Shown: in pieces, positions 39,993-48,800 of the stretch
How the letters are laid out: every line of letters starts with the position of its first letter
Position numbering within the stretch: the stretch's first letter is position 1
Program-made: the position numbers and the translations under genes
The notes under the pieces: model-generated
Told to the model about the DNA's origin: nothing
The model's input: only the letters and a program-made list of their open reading frames with translations
The model's database searches: none
NCBI GenBank assembly: GCA_023410875.1
Contig: JAEYPH010000058.1
Location: forward strand, 38,305-102,304
Direction: 5' to 3'
Source of the DNA: Bacillota bacterium
GTDB lineage: Bacteria; Bacillota; Clostridia; Christensenellales; UMGS416
DNA length: 64,000 bases

Positions 39993-41306
39993 TTAAGCTT
40001 TGAACTGGAGTCCGGCAATGGCCGTTCCGAGCAGCACTGAATTCTCCACGGTCACATACTCGATGTACAGCCCCAGCTCGCCCTCCACAAAGCTGCGCAT
40101 GTAATAATCCAGCTTCTGGCGGAACAGCTTAGCCTTGCTGAACATCGTGCCCTCGGCGGCCACGCACACGGGCTTGCAGGGGTTGCCGCCGCGGCCGGTC
40201 TTGCGCACGACGGCGGCCATGGAGATGGCCACCAGCCGCGCCGCGCGCTCATACATATCGTCGAAGATCAGATAGGCGGCCAGGAAGTCGTCCTCGGCGC
40301 TCAGGCAGCGGGACACGACGCCCTCTTCCTTGTCGTAGGGGTTGCCCACGTAATCGGTGACGTCCTTGGTCGTAAGCTGGGTTAAAGCCAGGATGGCCTT
40401 GGCCGCCTCGGCGCTGAACAGCCCCTCCTGGGCGGCGCTCTTGAGCACCCACAACGCCAGGCCGCCGAAATAGCCGCCGGAAATCATCTTCTCGTTGACG
40501 AAGGCGCCGGGGTTGACGCTGGTCGCGTCATAGGCGCGGTCGATGTCGCCCTGCTTGAGGTTGGTGTAGCCGCCGGACTCGATGTTGATGATCATCGTGC
40601 CGTCGGGCGCAAGGCCGGGCACCTTGGTGATGTTGCTGTTGCGCTCGATGTAGCACGTGTTGGTGCCGGTGCCCAGTATGAAGCCGATGTAGCTGTCGAA
40701 CTTGCGGCCAACCTGCGCCGCCATGCCGCCCAGCAGCGTGGAGACGGTGTCGTTGAGCAGCACGATCGTGTGGTCGTGCTTGCGTCCCATGCGCTTGAGC
40801 GTCTCCAGCAGGCCCGCGCCGATCAGCTGGCCTTCCACGCCTTCGGCGCGCACTTCCTTGCTGAAGCGAATCAGACGGCCGTCGCCGTTGGGTTGAATCT
40901 CCGTGGGATAGGAGAAGCAGAAGCCGATCTTGGAGCTGCGGTCCAGCACCGGCGACAGATACTCAGCGATGGTCTCAAAGAACTTCTCACGGCTGATGGC
41001 CTCGCGGGCGCCGGGCATCGGGTGATTCTGATGATGCTCGATGACCGCGCCGTTCACGGTGAAGGTGACAAGACACACGCGGAAGTTGGTGCCGCCGGCG
41101 TCTATGACGATGACGGGCTCATTCATCGGGATGTCCGCACCGGCGTCCACAAAGGCCGGTATCATCAGCAGCGACTTGGGCTGGCCTTTCAGGCCGGCCT
41201 CCATCTCGCCCAGGAAGGTCTGCACGCCTTCGTTCATGTCGATGTCGCCGTGCCACATGCCGTGCTTCACAAAAAAGCTCTGTACGTTTTGCTTCACGCT
41301 GCTCAT
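39993..41306 (-). CDS. hexokinase, eukaryotic-type fold
   Basis: Phosphorylates glucose or related hexoses with ATP. The 437-residue product resembles the large two-lobed eukaryotic-type hexokinases rather than the usual bacterial ROK glucokinases. It shows the phosphate-1 motif VIDAGGTNFRVCLVTF, the sugar-binding region CFSYPTEIQ and LLNDTVSTLLGG, then FILGTGTNTCYIE (phosphate 2). The ATG at 41306 has AAAGGA 5 nt upstream and a good promoter behind; an in-frame start at 41330 adds eight residues. It is monocistronic, with no sugar transporter next to it. Confidence 0.9.
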   Translation of the reverse strand: MSSVKQNVQSFFVKHGMWHGDIDMNEGVQTFLGEMEAGLKGQPKSLLMIPAFVDAGADIPMNEPVIVIDAGGTNFRVCLVTFTVNGAVIEHHQNHPMPGAREAISREKFFETIAEYLSPVLDRSSKIGFCFSYPTEIQPNGDGRLIRFSKEVRAEGVEGQLIGAGLLETLKRMGRKHDHTIVLLNDTVSTLLGGMAAQVGRKFDSYIGFILGTGTNTCYIERNSNITKVPGLAPDGTMIINIESGGYTNLKQGDIDRAYDATSVNPGAFVNEKMISGGYFGGLALWVLKSAAQEGLFSAEAAKAILALTQLTTKDVTDYVGNPYDKEEGVVSRCLSAEDDFLAAYLIFDDMYERAARLVAISMAAVVRKTGRGGNPCKPVCVAAEGTMFSKAKLFRQKLDYYMRSFVEGELGLYIEYVTVENSVLLGTAIAGLQFKA

Positions 41307-41350
41307 ATTCGTCCGTCCTTTATCTCTCAAGTAGTGTTCAAGCCGGGGAT

Positions 41351-41380
41351 ATTATACCAGAAGCATAGCTGTCTTGCCAA
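41351..41380 (-). promoter_or_regulatory. sigma-A promoter of the hexokinase gene
   Basis: TTGGCA (41380-41375), 18-nt spacer, exact TATAAT (41356-41351) on the minus strand, about 45 nt before the ATG. Confidence 0.7.
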
Positions 41381-41410
41381 TCTTTCAGGCTGGCAGCATC
41401 GCCTGCGGAG

Positions 41411-42490
41411 TCATGTATGCGACTGCCATTTGTCCAGGTATTCACCTTCGGAAATGTTGGCCTGCTCGAAGGTGCCCATCTGCCGGTACATGGTTTGTGC
41501 CGCCCGCAGTATCGGGAACAGCAGCACCGCGCCAGACCCCTCGCCCAAACGCATGTGCATGCGCAGCGGCGCCTCCAGCCCCAGCTCCGAGAGCGCGTGC
41601 ACGGCGCCGGGCTCCTCGGACACGTGGCTTGCGAACAGATAATCTGCCGCGGCCGGGCACAGCCGCCGGGCGCACAGCCCCGCCACGCAGGAGATGTAAC
41701 CATCCAGCACCATGGGCCGGCGCAGCGCAGCGGCTCCCAGGCACGCCCCGGCCATGGCGGCGATGTCCAGCCCGCCCACCTTGGCCAGCACATCGATGGG
41801 GTCACTGGCGTCGGGCCGGTGCAAATCCAGCGCCATCTGCACCACGCGGCGCTTGTTCTCCAGCTGCACGTCGTCCAGGCCCGCGCCGCGCCCCACGGTG
41901 CGCTCCGGCGGCAGCGCCGTAAGGGCGCTGAGCACCGCGGCGGCGGTCGTCGTATTGCCGATGCCCATCTCCCCGATGGCGAACACGCCTGCCCCCTGGG
42001 CGTGGCGCTCCCGCACGCAGACGATGCCCGCCTCCAGCGCGGCCACGGCGGTATCGCGGCTCATGGCCGCCTCTCGGGCGATGTTGCCCGTGCCCTCGGG
42101 CATCAGCTTGCGATGCAGCACGCCCGCATGGGGCGGCAGGTTCTTGACGCCCAAGTCCACGGGGGTGACACTTGCGCCCGCGCTGCGGGCCAGCACGCAC
42201 ACGCCGGTCAAGCCCCGGGTCAGGTTGACCGTGACCTGCCTGGTCACGTCCTGAGGGCAGGAGCTCACGCCCTCGTCGCACACGCCGTTGTCGGCGCAGA
42301 ACACCAGCACATCGCCGGCGCCCAGGTTAAAATCCTCACCGGCGATGGCTGCCAGCCGCGCCGCCATGTGCTCCAGCAGCCCCAGGCTGCCAACGGGCTT
42401 GGCCAGCGCGTCGATGTGCCGCCACGCCGCGGCCAGCGCCGCCTTGTCTACTGGCGTTATGCTCTCGATTGTCTTTTGTAGCAGGGACAT
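41411..42490 (-). CDS. cobT: nicotinate-nucleotide-dimethylbenzimidazole phosphoribosyltransferase
   Basis: Makes alpha-ribazole phosphate, the activated lower ligand of cobalamin. The 359-residue product has the family length and motifs: KPVGSLGLLE near the N-terminus, FCADNGVCDEGVSS, GEMGIGNTTTAAA and the C-terminal LGEGSGAVLLFPI, which carries the catalytic Glu. It is the last gene of the cob operon, 114 nt after cobS, and the gap contains three successive hairpins, unlike the tight spacing of the other four genes. Confidence 0.95.
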   Translation of the reverse strand: MSLLQKTIESITPVDKAALAAAWRHIDALAKPVGSLGLLEHMAARLAAIAGEDFNLGAGDVLVFCADNGVCDEGVSSCPQDVTRQVTVNLTRGLTGVCVLARSAGASVTPVDLGVKNLPPHAGVLHRKLMPEGTGNIAREAAMSRDTAVAALEAGIVCVRERHAQGAGVFAIGEMGIGNTTTAAAVLSALTALPPERTVGRGAGLDDVQLENKRRVVQMALDLHRPDASDPIDVLAKVGGLDIAAMAGACLGAAALRRPMVLDGYISCVAGLCARRLCPAAADYLFASHVSEEPGAVHALSELGLEAPLRMHMRLGEGSGAVLLFPILRAAQTMYRQMGTFEQANISEGEYLDKWQSHT

Positions 42491-42522
42491 ATGCCCACCT
42501 CTTCACTCTCACAGTACATCCA

Positions 42523-42608
42523 ATTGCCCGCCAAATGGCGGGCAATGCTCGTCTGCCGATGGCAGACGACCGGCAATGCTCTTATAGCGTCGTCTGCGAC
42601 GCCGCTAT
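42523..42608 (-). repeat. three consecutive hairpins between cobS and cobT
   Basis: Stems at 42524-42545 (TTGCCCGCC with GGCGGGCAA), 42549-42569 (TCGTCTGCC with GGCAGACGA) and 42584-42608 (11 bp, one mismatch), the last overlapping the cobS stop. The loops are 3-4 nt. None is followed by a T-run on the minus strand. GCATTGCC recurs between them, suggesting reiterated units. Confidence 0.7.
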
Positions 42609-43369
42609 CCCGCATTGCCTGCGGCCACTAGCGCCAGCAGCGCCGCCAGCTCCGCAAGTTCGCAGCACCCGCCCAGGCAATCGCCGGTCAGGCCGCCAAG
42701 CTTGCGGTTGCACAGGCCAAAGAATGCCCACGCTGCCAGGAAGCCCACGCCGGCGCAGCCCGCCGCCGCCAGCGCCAGCGCGCCGCCGCCCAGCGCAAAG
42801 CCGCACACCGTGAAGCCCATCAGCGCGCAGGCCAGGCTGCAGGCCGCCGTGAACGCGGGCACGTTGCCGATGAACAGCGCGCCACTGCCACCAGGCCGGG
42901 CGCTGGCGCCCACGGCCGCCGCCCATGCGGTGCAGGCGCGGCCCAGCACCGGCACCACCAGCAGGAACCAAAGCCAGCGCTGCGGCAGCGCCGCCACGGC
43001 CAGCGTGCGCAGGCCCACATCGAACACCAGCGCCAGCGTGCCGTAAGCGCCCATGCGGCTGTCCTTGAGGATGGCCAGCATACCCTCGCGATCCTTGAAA
43101 CAGAAAAACGCGTCGAAGCAATCGGCCAGACCGTCGTTGTGCAGCGCGCCGGTCAGCAGCACCAGCGTCAGCGTATAGGCCGCCGCTCCCAGCGGGCGGC
43201 CCAGCAGCCAGCTGCCCAGCGCCGCCGCCAGCAGGCTCAGCGCCCCCAGCAGCAGCCCCACCGGTGCAAACCACGCCGAAGCCCGCCGGAAGTCCTCCTG
43301 CGCGCAAGGCAGTTCCTTCTTGACCGGTATGCGCGTGAGCATCTGCACCATCAGCAGAAAGTCCATCAT
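42605..43369 (-). CDS. cobS: adenosylcobinamide-GDP ribazoletransferase (cobalamin synthase)
   Basis: Integral membrane enzyme that joins adenosylcobinamide-GDP and alpha-ribazole in the last assembly step. The 254-residue product has six or seven hydrophobic segments and the family signatures FRRASAWFAPVGLLLGAL near the N-terminus and LHNDGLADCFDAFF, whose Asp residues bind Mg2+. GAGGAG is 3-6 nt before two adjacent ATGs (43369 and 43366). It is 7 nt downstream of cobU. Confidence 0.94.
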   Translation of the reverse strand: MMDFLLMVQMLTRIPVKKELPCAQEDFRRASAWFAPVGLLLGALSLLAAALGSWLLGRPLGAAAYTLTLVLLTGALHNDGLADCFDAFFCFKDREGMLAILKDSRMGAYGTLALVFDVGLRTLAVAALPQRWLWFLLVVPVLGRACTAWAAAVGASARPGGSGALFIGNVPAFTAACSLACALMGFTVCGFALGGGALALAAAGCAGVGFLAAWAFFGLCNRKLGGLTGDCLGGCCELAELAALLALVAAGNAG

Positions 43370-43376
43370 TTGCTCC

Positions 43377-43940
43377 TCACTTCAGGCGCAGCGGCAGCCC
43401 GCAGGCCACCAGATACACCTCGTCGCAAAGCGCCGCCATGCGCTGGTTCATAAAGCCGCACAGGTCGCAGAACAGCCGCCCCAGCGGATACTCGCTGACC
43501 AGCCCCCAGCCCACCTCATTGGTGACCAGGGCCACGGTCTTGCCGGTCTCTCGGGCCGCGGTGATCAAGCCCTGGGCCTGTTCCGTGGCCAGCGCCAGCG
43601 CCGCATCCAGCGTGTGGCCGGTGATGTTACCACCCTCCAGATCCACCCCGGCTGCGCCGAAGAGCAGGTTTGTAAACCACAGCGTGCAGCAATCCAGCAG
43701 CACATGGCCGTGGGGCGTGGCGCGCACGACATCGCCCAGATCCATATATCCTTCGTGGGTGCCCCAATTGGCGTTGCGTCGGGCGCGGTGGCGGGCAATG
43801 CGCTCGTCCATCTCGCCGTCGGAACGTGTGGCCGTGGCGATGTACAGCACATCGTCCCGGTCGGCAAACAGCCCCTCGGCAAAGGTGCTCTTGCCCGAGC
43901 GGCTGCCCCCAGTGATCAGTATGATCTTGCTTTGGCTCAT
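43377..43940 (-). CDS. cobU: adenosylcobinamide kinase / guanylyltransferase
   Basis: Phosphorylates adenosylcobinamide and attaches GMP. The 187-residue product has the P-loop GGSRSGKST (residues 11-19) and the second conserved segment around DERIARHRARRN with the His that receives GMP, then VTNEVGWGLVSEYPLGRLF near the C-terminus, all typical of CobU. Its start overlaps the phosphatase stop as ATGA, so translation is coupled. Confidence 0.95.
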   Translation of the reverse strand: MSQSKIILITGGSRSGKSTFAEGLFADRDDVLYIATATRSDGEMDERIARHRARRNANWGTHEGYMDLGDVVRATPHGHVLLDCCTLWFTNLLFGAAGVDLEGGNITGHTLDAALALATEQAQGLITAARETGKTVALVTNEVGWGLVSEYPLGRLFCDLCGFMNQRMAALCDEVYLVACGLPLRLK

Positions 43941-44536
43941 GGTCCCTCCCCCGCCGGTTCCCCCGGCCAGATGGCGCCCAGATACAGGTTGCCGTATTCA
44001 TAATGCACGGCCGCCACGTCTCCGTTGCGGCACGCGAACTTCCAGAACAACGCGGGGTCGCCCATCACGAAACAGTAGCTGGCCCGCAGCACGCCGCCGT
44101 GGGCGCTCAGCAGCGCGTCGCCTTCCTCTTTGGCCAGCAGCTCCCGCCAGAAGCCTGCCACGCGCTCGTAGAACTGCCCATAGCTTTCTCCGCCGGAAAT
44201 CGCATAACCCACCCAGTCGGCCTGCCACGCGGCGCACTCCGTGGGGTATCGTTGGCAGATCTGCCCGTAGGTGAGCCCCTCGAAGATCCCCATGTCCCGC
44301 TCCCGCAGGCGGTCGTCCTGTTGGGGATGCACGCCGGGCAGTGCCAGCGTCGCGCTCTGTATGGCTCTTGGGCTGGGGCTGCACCACAGGCGCGCAATGC
44401 CCGCGCCGGCCAGCCGCGCCGCCACCGCGCGCATCTGCTCCTGGCCGCGGTCTGTAAGCGCCGCGTCTCCGCCGCCGGTATACCGCCCGGCGGTGTTGTC
44501 CGACGTCTCACCATGGCGCAGCATATAGATCTTCAT
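43937..44536 (-). CDS. cobC: histidine phosphatase, probable alpha-ribazole phosphatase
   Basis: A 199-residue phosphoglycerate-mutase-like phosphatase. The catalytic histidine lies in YMLRHGETSDN (residues 4-14), and the second His in LLSAHGGVLRA. The family cannot be told apart by motif alone, but the position inside a cobO-cobU-cobS-cobT operon points to alpha-ribazole-5'-phosphate phosphatase. It is 9 nt from cobO and overlaps cobU. Confidence 0.86.
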   Translation of the reverse strand: MKIYMLRHGETSDNTAGRYTGGGDAALTDRGQEQMRAVAARLAGAGIARLWCSPSPRAIQSATLALPGVHPQQDDRLRERDMGIFEGLTYGQICQRYPTECAAWQADWVGYAISGGESYGQFYERVAGFWRELLAKEEGDALLSAHGGVLRASYCFVMGDPALFWKFACRNGDVAAVHYEYGNLYLGAIWPGEPAGEGP

Positions 44537-44545
44537 CTGCTGCCC

Positions 44546-45031
44546 TCAGTATTCAATGCCGCGGCGCGCCCGCAGCCCATCGTCATAGTAGTGCTTGATC
44601 GGGCGCATCTCGGTGACCAGGTCAGCCCGCCGGACGAGGTCCGGATGGGCGTGGCGGCCGGTCAGTACCAGCTCCACGGCTGCGGGCCGCGCGTCCAGCA
44701 GGCCCTGCACTTCGTCCAGCGTCAGCAGGCCTGCGTGCAGCGCACCCAATATCTCGTCGCACACCAGCAGATCACAGCCGCCGGTCAAGCGCTCGTGGGC
44801 CACGGCCAGTTGGGTCAGGGCGGCCTGGCGCTCGTCGGGCAGCTGGCATTGCAGAATTTCAAAGCCCAGCCGCTCGGCGCTTACATGTTCACCGCAGCGC
44901 TGCCGCTTCCAAAACTGCACGACGCAGGGCCGCAGGCCCTGCCCCGCCGCCCGGAAGCACAGCCCCAGGGAAGCGGTGGTCTTGCCCTTTCCGTTGCCGG
45001 TGTATATCTGTATCCTGCCATTGTGGGCCAT
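44546..45031 (-). CDS. cobO: cob(I)yrinic acid a,c-diamide adenosyltransferase
   Basis: Adenosylates corrinoids using ATP. The 161-residue product starts with the CobA/CobO signature IQIYTGNGKGKTTASLG (P-loop GNGKGKTT) and contains VCDEILGALHAGLL and the ribose-region LVLTGRHAHPDLVRRADLVTEM. The ATG at 45031 has GGAGG at 6-nt spacing; one six bases earlier directly abuts it. It heads the operon. No cobalamin riboswitch is visible in the 130-nt gap upstream, which is unusual for cob genes in this phylum. Confidence 0.94.
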   Translation of the reverse strand: MAHNGRIQIYTGNGKGKTTASLGLCFRAAGQGLRPCVVQFWKRQRCGEHVSAERLGFEILQCQLPDERQAALTQLAVAHERLTGGCDLLVCDEILGALHAGLLTLDEVQGLLDARPAAVELVLTGRHAHPDLVRRADLVTEMRPIKHYYDDGLRARRGIEY

Positions 45032-45063
45032 GGGCATCCTCCGCGTGCGTTCAGTCTGCGTGG

Positions 45064-45069
45064 ATTATA
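45064..45069 (-). promoter_or_regulatory. -10 element of the cob operon
   Basis: Exact TATAAT on the minus strand about 30 nt before the cobO start, with TTCTTG 17 nt further upstream as a weak -35. Divergent from the promoter at 45159-45187. Confidence 0.5.
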
Positions 45070-45158
45070 CCACGGCGCCGGACTCCCAAGAAACCACTTA
45101 TGCGAAGAACGACAAGAAACCGCCAGCCGCCCATGAATATCACCTTTGTTGGACGCGG

Positions 45159-45187
45159 TTGCAATGCCGCCGCGGTTGCGGTATCCT
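45159..45187 (+). promoter_or_regulatory. promoter with leaderless arrangement for the YkuD-like gene
   Basis: TTGCAA (45159-45164), 17-nt spacer, TATCCT (45182-45187) on the plus strand. Six bases (TCTGCC) separate it from the ATG at 45194, so +1 should be the start codon. No ribosome-binding site is present. Confidence 0.55.
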
Positions 45188-45193
45188 TCTGCC

Positions 45194-45667
45194 ATGGCAC
45201 AAACGGATTGCATCCTAATCAAGATATATAAGATCAAACGAACGCTGCAGGTGTGGTGCGCACAGGAGAAGCTGGCCGAATACCCCATGGCGCTGGGCAG
45301 CCAGCCGCTGGGCCACAAGCAGCGGGAGGGCGATGGCAGAACGCCCGAGGGGCGCTACACCGTGTGCGTGCGCAACGAGGCGTCCAAGTATCATCTGGCG
45401 CTGGGGCTGACCTACCCCAACACACAGGACGCCGACTCCGCGCTGGCTGAGGGCAGCATCACCCAGGGCCAGCACGACGCCATTGCCGAAGCACTCGCGG
45501 CTGGCCGCCGGCCACCCTGGGATACGCCGCTGGGCGGGGCCATCATGATCCACGGCGGCGGCGCTCAAAGCGACTGGACCGCCGGCTGCATCGCGCTGGA
45601 AAACGATGACATGGACCAATTGTGGGCGTGGGGCGCGTTGGGCACGCCGGTGGAGATATATCCTTAA
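45194..45667 (+). CDS. L,D-transpeptidase-like (YkuD/ErfK) protein
   Basis: A 157-residue YkuD-fold protein, the fold that forms L,D cross-links in peptidoglycan. It shows strand-rich N-terminal sequence (ILIKIYKIKRTLQVW), GHKQREGDGRTPEGRYTV and the active-site region IMIHGGGAQSDWTAGCIALEN, with the His and the catalytic Cys of the HG...S.GC.. motif. No signal peptide is present, as in some YkuD proteins that act in the cytoplasm or are exported otherwise. The ATG at 45194 has a promoter 6 nt upstream and no ribosome site; in-frame extension to 45146 would run through that promoter. Confidence 0.85.
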   Translation: MAQTDCILIKIYKIKRTLQVWCAQEKLAEYPMALGSQPLGHKQREGDGRTPEGRYTVCVRNEASKYHLALGLTYPNTQDADSALAEGSITQGQHDAIAEALAAGRRPPWDTPLGGAIMIHGGGAQSDWTAGCIALENDDMDQLWAWGALGTPVEIYP

Positions 45668-45693
45668 GAACAGCGACAGCCTAGCCGTCTCCT

Positions 45694-45815
45694 ATGTAGG
45701 GCAAGGCTGGCCGCACCTGCGGTGCTGCTCGCCCATGCGACCTGGGGCTCTGCCCTTGCCCCACAGGGAAGACGACCGAGGAGGCCGTATGCAATACGGC
45801 CCTACGAATGCGGCT
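45694..45815. repeat. dispersed hairpin repeat family B, copy 2 (inverted)
   Basis: Read on the minus strand it gives GCCGCATTCGTAGGGC, the GGCCGTATTGCATACGGCC palindrome and then the GGGGCAAGGGC / GCCCTTGCC module, as at 6793-6877, with a different middle. It fills most of the gap between the YkuD-like gene and the chemoreceptor 3' end. Confidence 0.8.
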
Positions 45816-45888
45816 TAGAAAATGGTGCTTTTGCAACACAGAGGACGCGCCGCATGGCGCGCCCTCTGTGTTCGGTCCCTGTCTTCGT

Positions 45889-48800
45889 CTAGTACTTTCC
45901 GAATTCCCGATCGTTCAGTGAAATCTTCGGTCTTGTGGGCTGGGCGTCGCCGCGGCCCCGGGGCAGCGCCGCGCGCTCGGGCTTGGCCTGGGCGTGGCCT
46001 CGAAGATGGAAGCGGCCCACCATCTCCTTGAGCAGTCCGGCTTGTCCGGAGAGTTCTTCCGAAGTCGCCGCACTTTCTTCGGCGGTGGCGCTGTTGGTCT
46101 GAACGACCTGGCTCACCTGCTCGATGCCCCGGTTCACCTGGGCCACCGCCGTGGCCTGCTCGTTGCTGGCCGTGGCGATGCTGCCCACCAGCGCCGTGAC
46201 CTGATCCACACCCGACACGATCTTGCCCAGCGCCTGCGCCGTCTCGTTGGCGATGCGGGTGCCGCCCTGGGCCTTCTGTATGGAGCTCTCGATCATGGCC
46301 GTAGTCTCCTTGGCAGCGTTGGCACTGCGGGCGGCCAGGTTACGCACTTCTTCGGCCACCACGGCAAAGCCCTTGCCGTGCTGCCCGGCCCGGGCAGCCT
46401 CCACCGCGGCGTTCAAGGCCAGCAAATTGGTCTGGAAGGCGATGTCGTCGATGACCTTGATGACGCGGGAGATGTTGGCCGAGGACTCGTTGATCTCCGC
46501 CATGGACTGCAACATCTGGCGCATCTGGGCGTTGCCGGTCTCGGCGTTGTCCTTGGCCGCGGCGGACAGGCTGTTGGCCTGGCCGGCGTTCAGCGCGTTC
46601 TGCTTGGTCTGGCTGGCGATTTCGGTGACCGAGGCCGACAGCTGCTCGATGGCGCTGGCTTGCTCGGTGGCGCCCTGGCTTAAGGCCTGGCTGCCGTCGG
46701 ACACCTGGCGGGTGCCGCCGGCCACCTGCTCGGCGGCGGAGGCCAGCTCGCCCAGCACCTCGTTGAGCGTATCCTGTACCGAATTCACCGATTCGGCCAG
46801 CGTGCGGAACTCGCCGTTGTAAGCACCGGACATGTCTGTTGTGTAATCGTTGGCGGCCATGGCGCCCAACACATCCACCGCCTCGGAGAGCGGGGCGGCT
46901 ACGGCGTCCAGCATGCCGTTGATGCCGCCGATCACACGGTTGTACATGCCCTCGAACTTGGCCGCTTCGCCGCGCACCGTCAGGTTGCCATGCGCCGCCT
47001 CGTGGGACAGGCGGTTGGTCTCGTCCACCAGGCCGTTGATGGTCTGCATGCAGCGGATGACCGCAGGAATCATACGGTCGTTCTCACTGCGCCGGCCGAC
47101 CTTGAGGAACTCCTCCAGCTGGGAGGTATCGCCCCGTGACAAATCCACCAGCACAGCCTGCACGGCGACCAGCCGCGCCAGCGTCGTGTTGATGGCGTCG
47201 CCCATCTCCCGGGACATGCCACGGTAGCTGCCCTCCACCTTGACCGTGTAGTCGTTGACCGCCAGTTTGCCCAGAACGGCGATGAACTCGCTGACGGGCG
47301 TCAGGATCGCGTCCAACGTGTTGTTGATGCCGCGAACGATATCGGCATAGCCGCCCTTGTGGCGCTTCAAATCGGCGCGGGCGTGGAAATCGCCTTCCAG
47401 CGCCGCCGCTGTGAGCATCGTCGTGTCGTCCAGCAGCTGGTTCAACGATGCGCGCACCCGGTTCAGGCTATTGTGGATGATCCGGAAGTCGCCGCGATAC
47501 ACGCTCTCGTCGATATCCTTCTGATCCTCGCCGTTGGCCAGCAGCTCTAGTTGCTGCGACGCTGCCGTGATCGGGCGGACCACGGCGTCCAGCGTGGCGT
47601 TGACGCCCTCGACGACACGGCGGAAGTCGCCCTGATGCTGGCTGGCGTCGGCGCGGGCGGAAAGACTGCCTTCAACAGCGGCTGCCGAGAGCATGTTGGC
47701 GTCGGCGATGAGCCGGTTCACAGCGTCAATGCACGTATTCAGGTTGTTTTTGATCTCGTTGAAGTCGCCGCGGTAGTCGTCGGTGATTTTCACCGGGATG
47801 TTACCCTTGGAGATGCGGTCCATGTAATTGGCAGCGACATTCAGCGGGCCGACCACGGCGTCTATCGTCGCGTTGACGCCCTCCATGACGCTTCGGTATT
47901 CGCCCTGATGGCAGCCGGTGTCGGCCCGGGCGGCAAGATCGCCATCCACCGCGGCGGCGGACAGCGCGCGCACATCGGCCACCAACCGGCGGATGGCATC
48001 CACACTGGTCTTAAGGCTGGTCTGTATGGCGAGGAATTGCTCACGCAGCTGGGCCGTGTCCCCATCGGCAGGCGCAACGGCGAAGTCCTCGGTGAGCTCG
48101 CCCGCGGCCAGCTTGTGCAGGCTGGAGACCAGCTTTGCCGTTTCCGCCTGCTGGTAGAGCAGCTTTTTGTCTGCGACTGTCTGGGCGGCATCCACCTTGG
48201 TAAAGGCCTTTACGACCTCGTCCAGCAGGCCGTTGACGCCGATCAGCATCTTCTGATACTGCCCGGCAAAGCCGTCCTCCCGGCCGCGCTGGGTGAAGTC
48301 GCCCCGGGTGGCGGCGTCCATGAGCCGCTCAAACTCCTGCGAGAGCGTCAGCAGCGTGTTCTGCATCTCGATCATGCTGGTTCCCAAAACATCCTGGTCG
48401 GAGCGGGCAACGATTTCGCTGTCCACCTGCCCTGCCGCAATCTGCTTGGCCGCGGCGCTGTGGGCGCGCATCTGCTGGATGACGCCGTCAAAGGCGTTGC
48501 TTAACTGGCCGATTTCGCCGGAGAACGCCAGCTTCTGCTCCGCCCGCACATCGCCCAGCGCCACACGGTTGGCCAGGGCGACCAGCTTGCCGATGGGCTG
48601 GCTGATCTGCCGGCGGGTGACCAGCAGGAATGCTGCCACCGCCGCCAGCAGAGAAAGCGCCGTAATCAGGATCGTCATCGTCAGCTGCTGCTTGGTGCCC
48701 GCGAAGAGCTCCGCCTGTGTGCCGGCCAGCGCCAGAGACCAATCGGTGCCCGGAACCGGGGCATAGGCCAGAAACTTCATATCGCCTTTATAGAAGTAGG

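Noticed and set aside
42523..42608. Intrinsic terminator separating cobT from the cob operon
   Set aside because: None of the three stems is followed by a T-run on the transcribed strand, so full termination is unlikely.
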